The notes under the pieces were generated by a model. The model searched no databases and had not been told where the DNA came from. It saw only the letters and a list, made by a program, of their open reading frames with translations. A DNA stretch of 38,905 nucleotides from an uncultured Chlorobiaceae bacterium (lineage in GTDB: Bacteria > Bacteroidota > Chlorobiia > Chlorobiales > Chlorobiaceae), in contig CAIQGA010000096.1 in the NCBI GenBank assembly GCA_903871235.1, forward strand, positions 1-38,905. The letters are read 5' to 3'. Shown in pieces: positions 1 to 7,185 of this stretch (position 1 is the stretch's first letter; every line of letters starts with the position of its first letter). Both the position numbers and the translations under genes were made by a program.

Positions 1-2
1 AT

Positions 3-137
3 GTTGATCGAGCGAAAACCGGGCTTTACTCCGACAGCAACAGAGGTTCTGTCAGTCTCAATACTGGGCGGTACTATACTGCCAAAGAATATGAGGAGCG
101 TATATACCGCATAAAAAACATGAAACTTCCTTATTAG
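3..137 (+). CDS. C-terminal end of an unidentified protein, cut by the window start
   Basis: An open frame runs from the window edge to a TAG at 135-137 and encodes about 44 residues. It ends in a charged, helix-like stretch containing YYTAKEYEERIYRIKNMKLPY read in two parts (YYTAKEYEER, then IYRIKNMKLPY). The other two forward frames stop earlier or look non-biological in composition. The next gene remnant starts only 13 nt downstream on the same strand, so the two were probably co-transcribed. I do not recognise the family, and the N-terminus lies outside the window. That it is coding is inferred from composition and position only. Confidence 0.4.
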   Translation, partial: VDRAKTGLYSDSNRGSVSLNTGRYYTAKEYEERIYRIKNMKLPY

Positions 138-150
138 AGATGAAAAGATA

Positions 151-608
151 ATGGGAATTGCGCCAGGCAAAGAAAATGAGAATGGATTTTCAAAAGAGGA
201 GATTGCTCAATTAGAAGCTCTCGCATCTCTTTATATGCAGGCAAAGTCCCTGATATTGTTAAGGATGTTGATATACTGAAAAGCTTTCACAAAAAGCTTC
301 TTTCTGCTGGGCCAGCTCTTGAAGAGTACAAAGAGAGGAAAAATCAGGACGGGAAAAAAGAGAAGAAATTGCAGGTAAGAATCTCAATTACCAACGCAAT
401 TATAGGAGGAATCATTTGCGCGTTGGTTGGGGTCATTGCCACGGTAGGCTTCAGCGTTTTTTTCCAAAAAAAAATACCCTTGACAAACAGGCACCCCCTC
501 AAATGTCTTCTCCGGCTACAAAATAAGTTCACAAGAATTCTGACTAAGCGCCCCACAAGAATTGATACCGAAATGAAACAAGGCAGAACGTTAAAGTATA
601 AGGCTTAA
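151..608 (+). pseudogene. Frameshifted small single-helix membrane protein
   Basis: The ATG at 151 opens a frame beginning MGIAPGKENENGFSKEEIAQ that hits a stop near 280. One missing base near 248 would join it to the frame that continues DIVKDVDILKSFHKKLLSAG, passes through a Lys-rich stretch, and enters a hydrophobic helix (AIIGGIICALVGVIATVGF, about 410-465). Both halves look genuine and are consistent in character, so this reads as one gene broken by a 1-nt deletion. A run of nine A at about 466-474 could hide a second slip: one extra A would end the protein shortly after, at a TAA near 523-527. The intact protein would be a cytoplasmic charged domain followed by one C-terminal membrane anchor. 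Function unknown. A sequencing error at 248 is the main alternative to a true pseudogene. Confidence 0.5.
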
Positions 609-649
609 CTGACTCAACATCAAGGAACAACTTGTTGTTGAACGCTTAC

Positions 650-1039
650 TCATGATGTGTGAAGAATATTCCTGACCAATCGGTAAACGGTGGTGCCGGT
701 CTCTTTTGGCCAAGTGTCGTGCTGGTTATTATCCCGCTGTTCTGCTCTGCGGATTATCATTTCGACAGTAATCTTGCAGGCGTCTATTCCTTTGTCATAT
801 TCGGGCAGATATCGCTTTAAACGCTATGAACACTCGCGGGATGTAGCAATTCCTGAAGCATCTTCAAAATGAAGCAGAAGCCAGTATTCAAACTTTGGGT
901 TACTCAATGCAAAACCAAAGTTTTTCTGAATGGTTGACCAGGCATAAAGCTGATTGAGTTGATTTTCATCCCACTGGTCACGGTCGGCAATCAACCACGC
1001 TTCGTCTGAACTTTTCAGGCTCTCTTTTTTGATTCGAAT
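650..1039 (-). pseudogene. C-terminal remnant of an RloB-like protein with an internal stop
   Basis: Reading leftwards, the frame gives SSDEAWLIADRDQWDENQL and then SNPKFEYWLLLHF, both resembling RloB-family proteins that sit beside AAA ATPases in defence-type loci (family assignment from memory of the motifs). An in-frame TAG at 824-826 interrupts it. Beyond that stop the same frame continues sensibly (RLKRYLPEYDKGIDACK and onwards) to a TGA at 650-652, so the TAG is probably a CAG-to-TAG nonsense change. The N-terminal part of the protein is absent: coding similarity begins near 1039, exactly where the neighbouring ATPase remnant loses its own frame. The pair therefore looks like the product of a deletion that removed the ATPase C-terminus and the RloB N-terminus. 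Confidence 0.6.
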
Positions 1040-1338
1040 GAAAAACTGGAAGGCTTGGACGTGCATTGCGTATCGAGGCGGAAGGTCTCGACGGGAATGA
1101 GGGCATCGGGCAGCGTTCCCCTGACCACCAGATTTTTGGCAAAACTCAGCGCCTTGAATAAGTTTGTCTTTCCTGAGGCATTGCCGCCATAAATGGCTGC
1201 AATCGGCAGTATCCGTGTTGAGTATTTTGCTACCTTTGGAACGCGCTCGCCATGCTGCCGTTCGCGGCTGGCAATCATGGAGAAGGAGACTGGCTCCATG
1301 AAGGAGGCCCAGTTTTCAAGAGAGAAATTGATTAACAC
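1015..1338 (-). pseudogene. N-terminal remnant of an AAA-family (RloA/AAA_15-like) ATPase
   Basis: A GTG at 1336-1338 opens a 107-residue frame that starts [20 protein letters not shown], the usual opening of AAA_15/AAA_21-type SMC-like ATPases. It contains a Walker A motif GGNASGKTN at about residues 52-60 and continues to the FRLD segment typical of this family. It then breaks off after about 100 residues, where intact relatives have about 400; Walker B and signature motifs are absent. The reading shifts at about 1025-1040 into the RloB-like frame. ATPase plus RloB pairs are known as defence or abortive-infection-like modules, so this is most likely a dead defence locus. It cannot make a working ATPase. 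Confidence 0.65.
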
Positions 1339-1341
1339 AAG

Positions 1342-1533
1342 TTGCCTGTTTTGGCACGGAATTTCACCGACAAGGTATCCATGCTCTCCGAAAACGGTGC
1401 TCGACTCGTGCTGGTACCCATGAGCAACCTCAACGAGTTGCAGGATCTGCCGCCTTCAGTGCTCGGAGCAACGGATGTGCCGTTTTACAGCAATAACCAA
1501 ATGCTGATGCAAACGGTGATTTTGGGGGAGTGA
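1342..1533 (+). pseudogene. C-terminal fragment of a Lon-like protease, possibly BrxL-type
   Basis: The frame reads [20 protein letters not shown], then [20 protein letters not shown], ending at a TGA after 63 residues. The pattern (a Gly-Ala turn, a strand ending in a VP/LP, then a short acidic-proline segment and an aromatic strand) is that of the end of the Lon-type proteolytic domain. The PMSN and PFYSN variants recall BREX BrxL proteins more than housekeeping Lon; that finer assignment is from memory and unsure. No Lon catalytic Ser/Lys is present because everything upstream is missing: an in-frame TAA lies three codons before the first possible start. The fragment begins 3 bp from the start codon of the divergent ATPase remnant, so a rearrangement joined two defence-type genes here. 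Confidence 0.45.
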
Positions 1534-1743
1534 GGAGGTGAAATGAAGCACGAAGTATTATTGTTGAATAATTGTTTAAGGATCTTTTGCTATCTTTATT
1601 TTTAGTTTATTGCGGATCTGTACAAGCCAAGGGAGTAGAAACAGCGAGGTTTTCTTATATTTGATTTTAAATAAATGAGATAAGACGATTAGTAAGACGC
1701 ATTTCGAAACAGCATCTTTAGTGAACAGCAGAGAAATGAAATT

Positions 1744-1965
1744 ATGACTTTGACAGATATTCTTCCGTTTGTTCAGCAGTTACGGATAGTTGACAAACTC
1801 AGACTGATTCGGATTATAGCGGAACAGCTTGATGCGGAGGGAAATATTTTTCCGCTTGAACAGGGCAAAATTTACGATATGCCAACACCGTACAATACGT
1901 TCGGAGTGGCAGAGATATTGATGAATAAACTCGAAATAACGAATACGAATAGTCAAACATTTTGA
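1744..1965 (+). CDS. Small partner protein of a retropepsin-like gene
   Basis: A 73-residue protein beginning MTLTDILPFVQQLRIVDKLR, predicted mainly helical, with a C-terminal PTPYNTFGVAEILM segment. I recognise this arrangement as a small family found immediately upstream of short aspartyl-protease-like genes in cyanobacteria and green sulfur bacteria; the helical N-terminus resembles small addiction-module-type proteins. Its stop codon overlaps the TTG start of the next gene (TTGA), which implies translational coupling. The ATG at 1744 lies close to AGAGAAATGAAATT, so no strong ribosome binding site fixes the start. Molecular role unknown; a link to toxin-antitoxin function would be speculation. 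Confidence 0.65.
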   Translation: MTLTDILPFVQQLRIVDKLRLIRIIAEQLDAEGNIFPLEQGKIYDMPTPYNTFGVAEILMNKLEITNTNSQTF

Positions 1966-2366
1966 AATTCAGATACTCTGTCAGCAATCCGTCGCAAAAT
2001 GAATATGACAGTCTTCCCCGTCTGACGTTTTCTCTCTTTTGTAACAATCAGCAGGTTGAGGTTGTCGGCCTGGTTGACAGCGGCGCAACGGTCAACGTGC
2101 TTCCGTATGAGGCAGGTCTTCAGCTTGGAGAAATCTGGGATGATCAAAAAGCAAACATCCGGCTGTCAGGCAACTTGGGGAATTTGCCAGCAATACCGTT
2201 GAGTGCCATAGCAAAAATAGGAGATTTTCAACCTGTACGTCTGGTTTTTGCATGGGTTAAAAGTGATGTGCCGCTGATTCTCGGGCAAACAAATTTTTTT
2301 ATAGAATTCGATGTCTGCTTTTACCGCTCGAAGTCAGAGTTTGAAATCATGCCGAAATCATCATAA
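1962..2366 (+). CDS. Retropepsin-like aspartic protease domain protein
   Basis: A 134-residue protein with a TTG start overlapping the previous stop by 4 nt. The central motif LVDSGATVNVLP (about residues 44-55) matches the catalytic D-[ST]-G-[AT] loop of retroviral-type aspartic proteases, which act as homodimers with one Asp from each subunit. A second conserved block, VPLILGQTNFF, corresponds to the flap-to-helix region seen in single-domain bacterial relatives. There is no signal peptide or membrane segment, so it would be cytoplasmic. The target is unknown. Many such single-domain proteins are uncharacterised, so proteolytic activity is inferred from the intact motif only. A partial copy of its start region occurs at 4991-5021. 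Confidence 0.7.
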   Translation: MKFRYSVSNPSQNEYDSLPRLTFSLFCNNQQVEVVGLVDSGATVNVLPYEAGLQLGEIWDDQKANIRLSGNLGNLPAIPLSAIAKIGDFQPVRLVFAWVKSDVPLILGQTNFFIEFDVCFYRSKSEFEIMPKSS

Positions 2367-2610
2367 TTTAATCAGGATATCTGGAAGGTTCCTTAGCGTT
2401 GCTGTAGATGGTGAATGTTTTGAACTGTGACCTCATAGCTCTGAGGTTTGATTGGCACCTTCAAACTAATATTTTAAAAGAGGTTGCGGATCGCTTTTGT
2501 AACAAGAGGGGAAAATAAAATCTGCTTCTGCTTTTGTTTTTAAAAGGATTTAACATATTCTGATGTTTATGGAATAGCTGTGAACGTAACAGTCCGATAG
2601 GAAATGAAAA

Positions 2611-2823
2611 TCCTGAATTGAGCGATTAGTAATGAAAAAGCGCTTTACTTAATATTTCTAAAGCATTATTATGAAAATATACGTCGAGTTCCCATTTCAA
2701 AATAGCCAAACCCAATGGGTTAAGAGCACCATAGCACATCACACAATCTATAACGATTCGAAAAATAAACATTTAAAGCCTGTAAAGCCTGAACCAATTG
2801 CGGATGAATCGCTCAATTCAGGA
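2611..2823. repeat. 213-bp segment bounded by perfect 17-bp inverted repeats (MITE-like)
   Basis: TCCTGAATTGAGCGATT at 2611-2627 is repeated as its exact reverse complement at 2807-2823. The repeats are too far apart for a terminator hairpin, and the segment between is AT-rich. This is the architecture of a miniature inverted-repeat element or of the ends of a decayed insertion sequence. No target-site duplication is obvious immediately outside the repeats (AAAA on the left, AAG on the right), and no transposase is present. Confidence 0.55.
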
Positions 2824-2829
2824 AAGTAG
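2671..2829 (+). CDS. Possible 52-residue ORF inside the inverted-repeat segment
   Basis: The ATG at 2671 opens a frame of 52 codons (MKIYVEFPFQNSQTQWVKST and onward), ending in a TAG at 2827 just past the right inverted repeat, so the last residues are encoded by the repeat itself. The protein is polar, Lys- and His-rich, and has no membrane segment. No convincing ribosome binding site precedes it (TAAAGCATTATT). I do not recognise it; it may be a chance ORF in AT-rich DNA. Confidence 0.2.
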   Translation: MKIYVEFPFQNSQTQWVKSTIAHHTIYNDSKNKHLKPVKPEPIADESLNSGK

Positions 2830-2898
2830 TAACTATTTTTGCAGTGACAATGACTTGTTACGCTCGTAGCCGAATTTTTGACATAAGGATAATGTAAA

Positions 2899-3087
2899 AT
2901 GAATATTGCGAAATCATATATAACTGACGAGTCAGGAAAGATAAAAAGTGTTATTCTTGATTATCAGATATATCAGAAAATTGAAGAACTTCTTCTTGAT
3001 GACGGATTGCTGAAAGCTATGGAAGAAGTTCAGGATGAAGAAACTGTGGAATATGAGGAGGTAAGAGAACTGATTAAGCAATTATGA
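2899..3087 (+). CDS. Antitoxin of a RelE/ParE-type toxin-antitoxin pair
   Basis: A 62-residue acidic protein (MNIAKSYITDESGKIKSVIL, then helical, with a very acidic C-terminus EEVQDEETVEYEEV). Size, acidity and position fit a Phd/YefM- or RelB-type antitoxin: the N-terminus would form the DNA-binding dimer and the acidic helix would wrap the toxin. AAGGATAATGTAAA precedes the ATG and supplies a plausible AGGA ribosome binding site. Its stop overlaps the toxin start by 4 nt (ATGA), so the two are translated together with the antitoxin first. Autoregulation of the operon is expected from the family but no operator was identified. The exact antitoxin family is uncertain. Confidence 0.75.
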   Translation: MNIAKSYITDESGKIKSVILDYQIYQKIEELLLDDGLLKAMEEVQDEETVEYEEVRELIKQL

Positions 3088-3359
3088 AAATTATCCTCAA
3101 AAAAACATTTATAAAAGATATTCAGAAAGTCAGCGAACCGCAAAAGAGTCAGGTAAAACTTTTTCTTGAAGAACTTTATGCCAGCCCTTCGATTTCAGAA
3201 AGCTCTCATAACATTAAGAAGTTAAAAGGAGAAAAGAAAAAGGGTGACTTTTTCAGAATCCGCTTCGGAGAATACAGATTGGGATATGAAAAAAGAGAAG
3301 ACGGAATAATCATATATCGTATTCTGCACAGAAAAGAAATTTATAGGTATTTTCCATAA
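3084..3359 (+). CDS. RelE/ParE-superfamily toxin
   Basis: A 91-residue basic protein with the RelE-fold signature: two N-terminal helices (KTFIKDIQKV, VKLFLEELY), the LKGEKKKGDFFRIRFGEYRL strand pair, and a C-terminal IIIYRILHRKEIYRYFP strand. The basic residues around RIRFGEYRLGYE and the terminal HRKEIYRYF are where RelE-type ribosome-dependent mRNA endonucleases keep catalytic Arg/Tyr/His residues, so mRNA cleavage is more likely than the gyrase-directed ParE activity, though this is not proven. Start and stop overlap with the antitoxin argue for an intact operon. The pair is flanked by gene relics, as expected for mobile stability modules. Confidence 0.8.
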   Translation: MKIILKKTFIKDIQKVSEPQKSQVKLFLEELYASPSISESSHNIKKLKGEKKKGDFFRIRFGEYRLGYEKREDGIIIYRILHRKEIYRYFP

Positions 3360-3404
3360 GGTAGTCATAAACTTAAAGCCACTTCCGCATCCATATCGGA
3401 GCCG

Positions 3405-4631
3405 TCAACTATTTTGCCCGATAGCCGTCAGCCCCTCATTCCACTCACTGAGCATGGCCTCACCAACAGACTTAAAGTCCGCAAAATCGAGCGTATGCTG
3501 GCGCAAACCTGCAACGGTTTCAGCAACGGCATCGGCAACCTCTTCGATAATGAGTTTTGCTTTTGCTGGTTGGAGATTACAGTGCATTTTTGCGAAGGCA
3601 ATGAGTTTCTTTGCTGCGGGAAAGCGCTTGCTGCCATCCAGAGTAAGCGCCAGAGTGTCCTTTTTGATATATGCTGTTGTTGAAACGATATCGAAAGCAG
3701 GTGCAAGGCGCACCGGTTTGTTTGATGCCGTGTAGAGTACACCGAAATTTTTGAGATGGGCATCGCCGTTCCTTACGATACAAGAGAGTGTGAGTGAACG
3801 GAAGTAAACTTCCAGGGCAGAGGCATGAAGTTCAGGAGAGACAAACTGGCGAATCCGTTTAGCCAGCTTTTCATAGCTCCCGTCATACTTCTCTGCCGTG
3901 CCGATACCATTCAGGGAACAGAAATCTTCAAACCCAAGATACTCTCCCTCTTCTGTCCGGTCAAACCTCTTGACCACCAGGAGTTGGTTGTTTTCCGAAA
4001 GAGTAAACTCCGGCACTTCCAGCCCGCTTCGACGGGCAGCAGTCATGCAGAAAAACTCGTTAGCGGCCAAATGGGGATATTCATTGCGGTTCCAACCCTT
4101 GACGATATGAGTAGCTCCTTTCACCGTAACACGGGACTGAGCAAAAGCTTCCCCCTCTCCATGTACACCGTCCCTGATCAGTACCTTGGGTTGCACTCCA
4201 GAGACACCTGAAACCGTAGAAAAACGCTCCAGGAGATCGATCAACAACTCTTCCGACCCATCATAGGCTATCAGTTCCGAAACACTTTGCAAAGGAACCT
4301 GATCAATCACACCGGGATCGTCGGCAAAACGCAACCTGCCAATCTGCGAACGCCCGACAACCTCCAGCAAGGAGAGTGCATCAAAACCCTTGACACGCTT
4401 TCGGAATGAGAGCTCGATCGACTCCCTCAGCCTGCCTTCGGGCAGATTCATTTGAAAGACGGGATGTAACCCGTTCTGGTACCGATAACTTTCCAGTGAC
4501 CACGGCATCGTCAGAGAAACATCCTCACCAAGCTGAATTGCTGAACGATAAGCGAAGGTAGAAGCACCAGCTTCACGTGAGTGGCGATCGAGTGAGCCGA
4601 CCACATGAGGAGTAACCCATACATCCAACAT
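3405..4631 (-). CDS. hipA: HipA-family serine/threonine kinase toxin
   Basis: A 408-residue HipA protein. An N-terminal domain (about 1-100) precedes the HipA kinase core. The core shows the Gly-rich loop SGVSGVQPKVLI, the catalytic-loop motif RNGDAHLKNFG with Asp290, and the metal-binding FDIVSTT with Asp314. In E. coli HipA phosphorylates glutamyl-tRNA synthetase and induces persistence; relatives hit other tRNA synthetases, so the target here is unknown. All visible key residues are intact, so the kinase should be active. The start ATG lies 1 nt after the hipB stop (TAGCATG), making hipBA one operon with the antitoxin first. It is transcribed towards the RelE-type pair. Confidence 0.9.
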   Translation of the reverse strand: MLDVWVTPHVVGSLDRHSREAGASTFAYRSAIQLGEDVSLTMPWSLESYRYQNGLHPVFQMNLPEGRLRESIELSFRKRVKGFDALSLLEVVGRSQIGRLRFADDPGVIDQVPLQSVSELIAYDGSEELLIDLLERFSTVSGVSGVQPKVLIRDGVHGEGEAFAQSRVTVKGATHIVKGWNRNEYPHLAANEFFCMTAARRSGLEVPEFTLSENNQLLVVKRFDRTEEGEYLGFEDFCSLNGIGTAEKYDGSYEKLAKRIRQFVSPELHASALEVYFRSLTLSCIVRNGDAHLKNFGVLYTASNKPVRLAPAFDIVSTTAYIKKDTLALTLDGSKRFPAAKKLIAFAKMHCNLQPAKAKLIIEEVADAVAETVAGLRQHTLDFADFKSVGEAMLSEWNEGLTAIGQNS

Positions 4632-4632
4632 G

Positions 4633-4884
4633 CTAAATCTCCCGTTCAGTTATCAACTCCTGCAAGGTTGGACGCTGTGAAGCATCTTTTACGGTGAGCT
4701 CAAGCCCAAGTGTTGCACAGATGGCCATAACCTTTCTTATACCAATTTCCGGCAGTTTGCCATTTTCAAAACGGCTTAGCGTTACGCGGCTCATTCCATT
4801 GGTGCCAGCGACCTGCTGCTGTGACAATCCTAACGTTTTCCTTCGACGGTGAAGCAACTTGCCAATTTCCTGAATATCGCTCAT
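4633..4884 (-). CDS. hipB: HipB-like HTH antitoxin and repressor
   Basis: An 83-residue XRE/Cro-type helix-turn-helix protein: LGLSQQQVAGTNGMSRVTLS is the HTH, followed by RFENGKLPEIGIRKVMAICA, the usual end of the domain. It binds DNA as a dimer and neutralises HipA. An upstream ATG at 4947 is in frame, but I chose the one at 4884 because a dyad operator lies at 4894-4940, which would be inside the longer ORF. The start also agrees with usual HipB lengths. There is no strong ribosome binding site. The C-terminal tail after the HTH is short and helical. Confidence 0.85.
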   Translation of the reverse strand: MSDIQEIGKLLHRRRKTLGLSQQQVAGTNGMSRVTLSRFENGKLPEIGIRKVMAICATLGLELTVKDASQRPTLQELITEREI

Positions 4885-4893
4885 CACTGTATC

Positions 4894-4940
4894 GTATATA
4901 CTACATTCACGCACTTTTTCTTTTAAAATGTAGCGTATAC
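4894..4940 (-). promoter_or_regulatory. Dyad operator upstream of hipBA
   Basis: GTATATACTACATT at 4894-4907 and AATGTAGCGTATAC at 4927-4940 are inverted copies matching at 12 of 14 positions. They sit 10 to 56 nt upstream of the chosen hipB start. HipB proteins repress their own operon through spaced palindromes in just this position, so these are likely HipB sites overlapping the promoter. The exact -35 and -10 elements were not identified. Confidence 0.6.
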
Positions 4941-4990
4941 TCTTCACTTCAGCAAATTGTTTCTACAATATGGAATGCCTTATAAGGGAT

Positions 4991-5021
4991 AATTGAACAT
5001 CTTAAAATTCAGATACTCTGT
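4991..5021 (+). repeat. Degenerate copy of the retropepsin gene start region
   Basis: Bases 4991-5021 match 1951-1981 at 26 of 31 positions, including an identical 17-base core AAATTCAGATACTCTGT. In the first copy this is the TTGA overlap and first codons of the retropepsin-like gene (KFRYSV); here the same codons are followed by unrelated DNA and a stop. It is either a leftover of a second copy of that gene pair or one arm of a direct repeat flanking the 3.0-kb toxin-antitoxin segment. Both copies are in the same orientation. Confidence 0.5.
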
Positions 5022-5039
5022 GTTACTTATCGCCCCCCT

Positions 5040-6083
5040 TCAGCAAATCCTCGGCAATTGTTCACCAAGGGGAAGGTCAATAATGCGCTGGCTGCCAAAG
5101 GCGGTGCGCATCACCACCATGCCGGGGTGAAGGTTGACCACTGATCCGATGATGACGGCATCGCGGCCTTCTGCAAAGGAGCGCATCACCTCAAGAACCT
5201 GCGCTGCATCGGCGGCGGCAACGGCTACAACGAGTTTGCCTTCGTTGGCGACGTGGAGAGGGTCGATGCCAAGCAGTTCGCAGGCGCCCCGCACCTCTGC
5301 TTTTACGGGAATGGTTGTTTCATTGATGGCAATTCCAACACCGGAGGATACGGCAAGCTCATTCAGGGTGGCGGCAACCCCTCCCCTTGTGGGATCGCGC
5401 ATGGCATGGATTGCGGGCGCAACGTCGAGCATGGCGGCAATCATGCCACTGAGCGCTGCGCAGTCACTCGTGATGCGTGACTGGAAGGAGAGCCCTTCAC
5501 GCGAGGTCATGATGGCCATGCCGTGATCGCCCACGGTGCCTGAAAGAATGATGCTGTCTCCCGCTGCCAGGTTACGGCAGGAGAGGTTGACCCCCTCCCT
5601 GATAACGCCAATCCCCGAGGTGTTGATGAAGAGCTTGTCGCACTGCCCTTTGCCGACCACCTTGGTGTCGCCGGTGACAATCATTACCCCCGCTTTCCGT
5701 GCGGCCTCGGCCATGCTGATGACAATGGTTTCAAGATCAGCGAGCGAAAATCCCTCTTCGATGATGAAGCCTGCGCTGAGATAGAGGGGCCGCGCCCCAC
5801 CAACAGCCAGATCGTTGACCGTACCGTTGACCGCCAACTCGCCGATGGTGCCGCCGGGAAAAAAAATCGGACTCACTACATAGCTGTCGGTGGTAAAGGC
5901 CACCATACCGGGAGGCAGCTCAAGCTTTGCCTGATCGTCAAGCAAGTCAAGATAGGTGTTGTGGATATGCGGCATGAAAACCCGCTGCATGAGTGCCTGG
6001 GAGAGGCGTCCTCCGGCACCATGGGCCAGTTGAACAGTTTCGTGCTGCATGATTGGTGTCGGGCAGAGAGGGAGAACGGTCAT
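5040..6083 (-). CDS. hypE: Hydrogenase maturation protein HypE
   Basis: HypE receives a carbamoyl group from HypF on its C-terminal Cys and dehydrates it with ATP to a thiocyanate, which becomes the cyanide ligand of the [NiFe]-hydrogenase iron. The sequence ends in LPRIC, the invariant terminal motif with the acceptor Cys, and contains LAHGAGG near the N-terminus and [17 protein letters not shown] in the AIR-synthase-like ATP-binding fold. The ATG at 6083 overlaps the hypD stop (ATGA), giving 347 residues. An ATG at 6050 ([11 protein letters not shown]) would give 336 and aligns slightly better with other HypEs, so the start is uncertain by 11 codons. The open frame further upstream lies inside hypD and is not coding. 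Last gene of the operon. Confidence 0.93.
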   Translation of the reverse strand: MTVLPLCPTPIMQHETVQLAHGAGGRLSQALMQRVFMPHIHNTYLDLLDDQAKLELPPGMVAFTTDSYVVSPIFFPGGTIGELAVNGTVNDLAVGGARPLYLSAGFIIEEGFSLADLETIVISMAEAARKAGVMIVTGDTKVVGKGQCDKLFINTSGIGVIREGVNLSCRNLAAGDSIILSGTVGDHGMAIMTSREGLSFQSRITSDCAALSGMIAAMLDVAPAIHAMRDPTRGGVAATLNELAVSSGVGIAINETTIPVKAEVRGACELLGIDPLHVANEGKLVVAVAAADAAQVLEVMRSFAEGRDAVIIGSVVNLHPGMVVMRTAFGSQRIIDLPLGEQLPRIC

Positions 6084-7174
6084 AAGGCAAAATTTCGGTG
6101 ATAGTTGTAATAGGCGGCACAGGCCCCTTCGGAGGAGACCATGGTGGCGCCAAGTGGGTGCTCCGGGGTGCACTCCCGCGCAAATGCCGGGCAACCGTCT
6201 GGCTTCAGAACCCCCTGCAGCACACTGCCACTCATGCAAAGCGGTGATTCGGAGGCGCAGATATGCGAAACATCAAACTTTTTTTCGGCGTCATAGTCGG
6301 CGTACGCCTCCCTCAGAGCAAGTCCGCTTCCGGGGATGAGGCCGATTCCACGCCACTGACGGTCGGTGACTTCAAAAACCTGGCTGATAATATGCTGCGC
6401 CACAGGGTTCCCTTCACGGCTCACCACTCGCCCATAGCGGTTCACCACCTCGGCGAGCCCCTCTTCAAGCAGCTCAACGGTTTTGAGAATTCCTGCAAGC
6501 AGGTCAACCGGCTCAAAACCGGTCGGCACAATCGGCACATGAAACTCACGGGCTATCGGCTCATACTCCTCATAGCCCATAATGGCGCAAACGTGGCCCG
6601 CCGCAAGGAAACCCTGAACCCGGTTGGCGGGCGAGGAGAGAATGGCACGCATGGCTGGCGGCACCATCACCTGACTGACGAGAACGCTGAAGTTTTTGAT
6701 TCCCTCGCGTGCCGCCTGCCAGACCGCCATCGCATTGGCCGGTGCCGTCGTCTCAAAGCCTACGGCAAAAAAGACCACCTCTTTTGAGGGGTTGTCGCGG
6801 GCAATCTGGAGGGCATCGAGCGGAGAGAAGAGGATGCGTACATCTCCCCCTTCACTGCGCACCATGAAGAGATCCTTTGCGCTGCCGGGCACACGCAGCA
6901 TGTCGCCGAAACTGGTGAAGATCACCTCTTTTCTTGCCGCAATAAGGAGCGCCCGCTCAATGGATTCAAGCGGCGTGACGCAGACCGGGCAGCCGGGGCC
7001 ATGCACCAGCTCTATGGTATCTGGCAGCAGTTGGTCAATGCCGTTGCGCATAATCGAATGGGTCTGTCCACCGCAGATCTCCATAATGGTCCAGTGACGG
7101 GTGGCTGTTCGGCGGATCTCTTCAAGCAGCTTCCGGGCAAGCTCGGGGTCGCGGTATTCGTCGATATATTTCAT
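6080..7174 (-). CDS. hypD: Hydrogenase maturation protein HypD
   Basis: HypD is the [4Fe-4S] scaffold on which, with HypC, the Fe(CN)2CO unit of [NiFe]-hydrogenases is built. Diagnostic motifs are present: [28 protein letters not shown], and a C-terminal Cys cluster ([18 protein letters not shown], then [16 protein letters not shown]) that holds the cluster. I start it at the ATG at 7174 because [16 protein letters not shown] aligns with the N-terminus of E. coli HypD. A GTG at 7189 that overlaps the hypC stop (GTGA) is an alternative adding five residues. Length (364) is normal. The stop overlaps the HypE start, so the three last genes are tightly coupled. Confidence 0.94.
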   Translation of the reverse strand: MKYIDEYRDPELARKLLEEIRRTATRHWTIMEICGGQTHSIMRNGIDQLLPDTIELVHGPGCPVCVTPLESIERALLIAARKEVIFTSFGDMLRVPGSAKDLFMVRSEGGDVRILFSPLDALQIARDNPSKEVVFFAVGFETTAPANAMAVWQAAREGIKNFSVLVSQVMVPPAMRAILSSPANRVQGFLAAGHVCAIMGYEEYEPIAREFHVPIVPTGFEPVDLLAGILKTVELLEEGLAEVVNRYGRVVSREGNPVAQHIISQVFEVTDRQWRGIGLIPGSGLALREAYADYDAEKKFDVSHICASESPLCMSGSVLQGVLKPDGCPAFARECTPEHPLGATMVSSEGACAAYYNYHRNFAL

Positions 7175-7185
7175 GTGGCTCTGAT

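Larger units (their letters stand above)
2367..2898 (+). other. AT-rich intergenic stretch with an inverted-repeat element
   Basis: This 532-bp stretch lies between the retropepsin-like gene and the toxin-antitoxin pair. It is AT-rich and carries stops in all frames except for a 52-codon ORF. Its clear structure is the perfect 17-bp inverted repeat pair at 2611-2627 and 2807-2823, listed separately. Nothing else in 2367-2610 is recognisable to me. The last 60 bases should hold the promoter and leader of the antitoxin gene. Confidence 0.5.

Noticed and set aside
2611-2823. Complete insertion sequence
   Set aside because: The 213-bp segment has no room for a transposase and its only ORF is not recognisable as one.
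6084-6239. N-terminal extension of HypE by 52 residues
   Set aside because: It lies entirely within the well-conserved end of hypD and has a Cys/Arg/Pro-rich composition typical of an out-of-frame shadow.
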